6,711 nucleotides of DNA from Deltaproteobacteria bacterium (GTDB taxonomy: Bacteria > Desulfobacterota > Desulfobaccia > Desulfobaccales > 0-14-0-80-60-11): contig JAMCQY010000186.1 of NCBI GenBank assembly GCA_023381945.1, positions 1 to 6,711 of the forward strand, given 5' to 3'. A model generated the notes under the pieces. The model did not search any database, had not been told where the DNA came from, and worked only from the letters and a program-made list of their open reading frames with translations. The translations under genes and the position numbers were made by a program. Of this stretch, positions 5,695-6,711 are shown one piece after another (within the stretch, counting starts at the first letter, position 1; every line of letters starts with the position of its first letter).

Positions 5695-5857
5695 GGCTCT
5701 GCGCCCCGGCGGTCAAATGGTACGTGCAGGTGCGGCAGATGCCCACCACCTTGAGAAAATCCCCCTTAATCTGCCCCAGCCGGGCGCCGCAATAGAGGCA
5801 CTTGACCAGGATCAGCCGCTGCCGGGGAAAATCCGCTTTGCTGGTGGTTTTGACCAT
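5684..5857 (-). CDS. Com-like double-CxxC zinc-ribbon protein (57 aa)
   Basis: This frame begins ATG at 5855-5857 and stops TAG at 5684-5686. The product contains CLYC (C20, C23) and CRTC (C41, C44), separated by 17 residues including GARLGQIKGDFLKVVGI. Two CxxC knuckles at this spacing in a tiny phage protein resemble the Com family; Mu Com is an RNA-binding activator of translation of the phage DNA-modification gene mom. Here it sits a few genes upstream of a DNA methyltransferase, which makes a translational-control role tempting but unproven. It begins 26 bases after the membrane peptide gene and overlaps the next gene by 11 bases. Other zinc-ribbon roles are possible. Confidence 0.7.
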   Translation of the reverse strand: MVKTTSKADFPRQRLILVKCLYCGARLGQIKGDFLKVVGICRTCTYHLTAGAQSHAA

Positions 5858-5883
5858 TTCGACCGCCGGCCCCGTAGCTAAAA

Positions 5884-5913
5884 CTAATTATTTTTTCGCC
5901 CAAAAAAAATTAG
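5884..5913. other. AT-rich hairpin at the end of the membrane peptide gene
   Basis: CTAATT (5884-5889) pairs with AATTAG (5908-5913) and T6 (5891-5896) pairs with A6 (5902-5907), with a single bulged A at 5890 and a CGCCC loop. It covers the last codons of the 45-aa gene and precedes the zinc-ribbon start by 26 bases. It could modulate expression inside the operon. It lacks a GC stem, so it is unlikely to terminate well. Confidence 0.4.
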
Positions 5914-6021
5914 CGCCAGCCGCCCGAAGCACCAGGGCAGGAACAGCAGGATCAAAAAAATCCGGCTGACCAGCCAGAAGGGCCAGGGCGGCAGCGCCCA
6001 TAAGCGGCCGAAGGGGATCAT
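5884..6021 (-). CDS. Small membrane peptide (45 aa)
   Basis: ATG at 6019-6021 overlaps the stop of the CII-like gene as ATGA; TAG at 5884-5886. The product begins MIPFGRLWALPPWPFWLVSR and continues with a strongly hydrophobic stretch (21-33 and 35-40) broken by R34, ending GRKNN. One membrane-spanning helix, or two short hydrophobic segments, is likely. No signal peptidase site is evident. It resembles many small phage membrane proteins, such as exclusion or holin-like peptides, but no family is recognisable. Confidence 0.6.
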   Translation of the reverse strand: MIPFGRLWALPPWPFWLVSRIFLILLFLPWCFGRLALIFFGRKNN

Positions 6022-6572
6022 CTCTCCACCGCCTGCATCGGGTTATGCGGGTGCCGCCTTTGCCCGGCGTAGTAATTCAGCACCGCCTTCTCCATGGCGG
6101 CCAAATGCCCGATGGCCTCGGCGATCTCTTTGGAGATCTCTTCTTTTTCCTGCCGGGTGATGGCCGGCCCCCCGGGCGAGGCCGGGTCCACCGCGCCGAT
6201 CACCGCCTCCACCGCCGCGGCGGTCTCTTTGAGCACCGCACTGATCTGCCGGTTGAGGTCGGGGAGGCAGGCCAGGGCCTGGGGCTTTCTAAAAACCAGC
6301 AACCCCGAGAGGCCGCAGAGCCACTCCAGGGCCCACTGGGCCTTTTGATAGTGGATGGCCTCGAGCAGACGGCGGCAGAAGAGCTTTTTGCCGGGCTCGG
6401 CCTCTTCCCCGTGCTTCAGCAGGTAGCGGTAGGTCCAGCCCAGCTTGTCGGCCAGTTCCTTGGGGCTCAAAGGCCCCTCGTGGATCAGGTCGAAGGTGAG
6501 CTGCTTGCACAGCCGCTGGCGCTCATCTTCTCTTAAGGCCAGGAATTCGGCGTTGGTCAGGGCGGGCAACAT
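6018..6572 (-). CDS. CII-like phage regulatory protein
   Basis: This 184-aa protein resembles the phage regulatory CII/CP76-type family found next to repressor genes of lambda- and P2-like phages. A DNA-binding segment is suggested at 33-54 (GPLSPKELADKLGWTYRYLL). It is followed by helical residues 65-100 (conserved-looking HYQKAQWALEWLCGLSG) and a long C-terminal helical region (103-125 and 140-170) suited to oligomerisation. ATG at 6570-6572 has GGAG about 10 bases upstream. It is first in the minus-strand operon, and its stop overlaps the membrane peptide start. By analogy it activates early or lysogeny transcription. Assignment rests on pattern recognition of the sequence, not on a search. 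Confidence 0.7.
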   Translation of the reverse strand: MLPALTNAEFLALREDERQRLCKQLTFDLIHEGPLSPKELADKLGWTYRYLLKHGEEAEPGKKLFCRRLLEAIHYQKAQWALEWLCGLSGLLVFRKPQALACLPDLNRQISAVLKETAAAVEAVIGAVDPASPGGPAITRQEKEEISKEIAEAIGHLAAMEKAVLNYYAGQRRHPHNPMQAVER

Positions 6573-6637
6573 GGGGCCTAATCTCCGTTTAAATGCCCTT
6601 TACGGGCCGGGCGCAATTGCCCTAAGTTGAGCAGCAC
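6573..6637. promoter_or_regulatory. Candidate divergent control region
   Basis: The 65 bases between the CII-like start and the proposed plus-strand start should hold promoters and operators if both genes are real. A perfect palindrome GCAATTGC lies at 6613-6620 and TTTAAA at 6588-6593. No good -35/-10 pair is visible for either direction. Confidence 0.35.
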
Positions 6638-6710
6638 ATGTCGAGTCGGGAAATTGACCATAACAGCGGTTCAGCATCATCCCAGGCCCCGCCGCCAGCT
6701 GATGTGCTGC
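6631..6710. repeat. Nine-base inverted repeat at the right edge
   Basis: GCAGCACAT (6631-6639) and ATGTGCTGC (6702-6710) are perfect reverse complements separated by 62 bases. The left copy overlaps the proposed start codon at 6638. It may be a pair of operator half-sites or a coincidence. Confidence 0.4.
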
Positions 6711-6711
6711 C
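6638..6711 (+). CDS. N-terminus of a possible CI-like repressor, cut by the window edge
   Basis: An ATG at 6638-6640 opens a frame of 24 codons that leaves the window without a stop. It begins MSSREIDHNSGSASSQAPPP and then reads ADVL. A short polar lead followed by a DVL segment is how several CI-type repressors begin before their helix-turn-helix, and divergence from a CII-like gene is the classic arrangement. No clear ribosome site is present. The minus strand is also open across the same bases (6622-6711, ending TAG), so the call is tentative. Confidence 0.35.
   Translation, partial: MSSREIDHNSGSASSQAPPPADVL

Noticed and set aside
6588..6616. TTGCGC, 17 bases, TTTAAA as a minus-strand promoter for the CII-like gene
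   Set aside because: Poor match to consensus, and the implied start of transcription would fall inside the ribosome site of the gene.
6622..6711. Minus-strand open frame entering from the right edge and stopping at TAG (6622-6624)
   Set aside because: Only 29 codons of unremarkable sequence, and antisense to the more protein-like plus-strand start at 6638; kept only as an alternative.

Overview
The window looks like part of a prophage, satellite phage or related integrated element in a GC-rich bacterium. Dense GC, proline-rich proteins and the style of the small genes would fit Desulfobacterota (former Deltaproteobacteria), but that assignment is a guess: no rRNA or host marker gene is present. 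Nearly everything is on the minus strand. I see no integrase, structural phage gene, tRNA, CRISPR array or insertion sequence transposase.

Layout from right to left, in the direction of minus-strand transcription. At the right edge a plus-strand reading frame starts at 6638 and runs off the window; it may be the first residues of a CI-like repressor. It diverges from a 184-aa CII-like phage regulatory protein (6018-6572). Behind the regulator comes a very compact run of genes, most overlapping or touching: a 45-aa membrane peptide, a 57-aa Com-like double-CxxC zinc-ribbon protein, three small unknown proteins of 66, 60 and 66 aa, and a 515-aa C5 cytosine DNA methyltransferase (3615-5162). A 32-aa reading frame overlaps the methyltransferase stop by ATGA. 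The run ends at an unusually large nested hairpin followed by T6 (3440-3541), which I read as its terminator. A further 200 bases hold hairpins but no convincing gene.

A second, shorter minus-strand group follows: a 55-aa hydrophobic/acidic peptide, an 86-aa basic protein, and a 771-aa primase-helicase (353-2668) with DnaG-type zinc finger, TOPRIM, D5_N and superfamily 3 helicase domains, the P4-alpha-like replication enzyme of phages and plasmids. Two clusters of degenerate 7-base repeats in opposite orientation bracket the two small genes.

Downstream of the primase, positions 117-346 hold the most striking non-coding structure: a long dyad centred on position 228, with perfect 32-base outer arms (117-148 and 308-339), matching inner arms (204-212 and 244-252), and twelve copies of GTGGCGNA, six on each strand, often spaced 10 bases apart around an AT-rich core. 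It could be a replication origin for the adjacent primase-helicase, a MITE-like insertion, or a two-way terminator between convergent genes. The left edge holds the 3' end of a plus-strand gene of unknown function.

Together: a lysogeny-style switch at the right, an early operon carrying a self-modification methyltransferase, and a replication module ending at a candidate origin.
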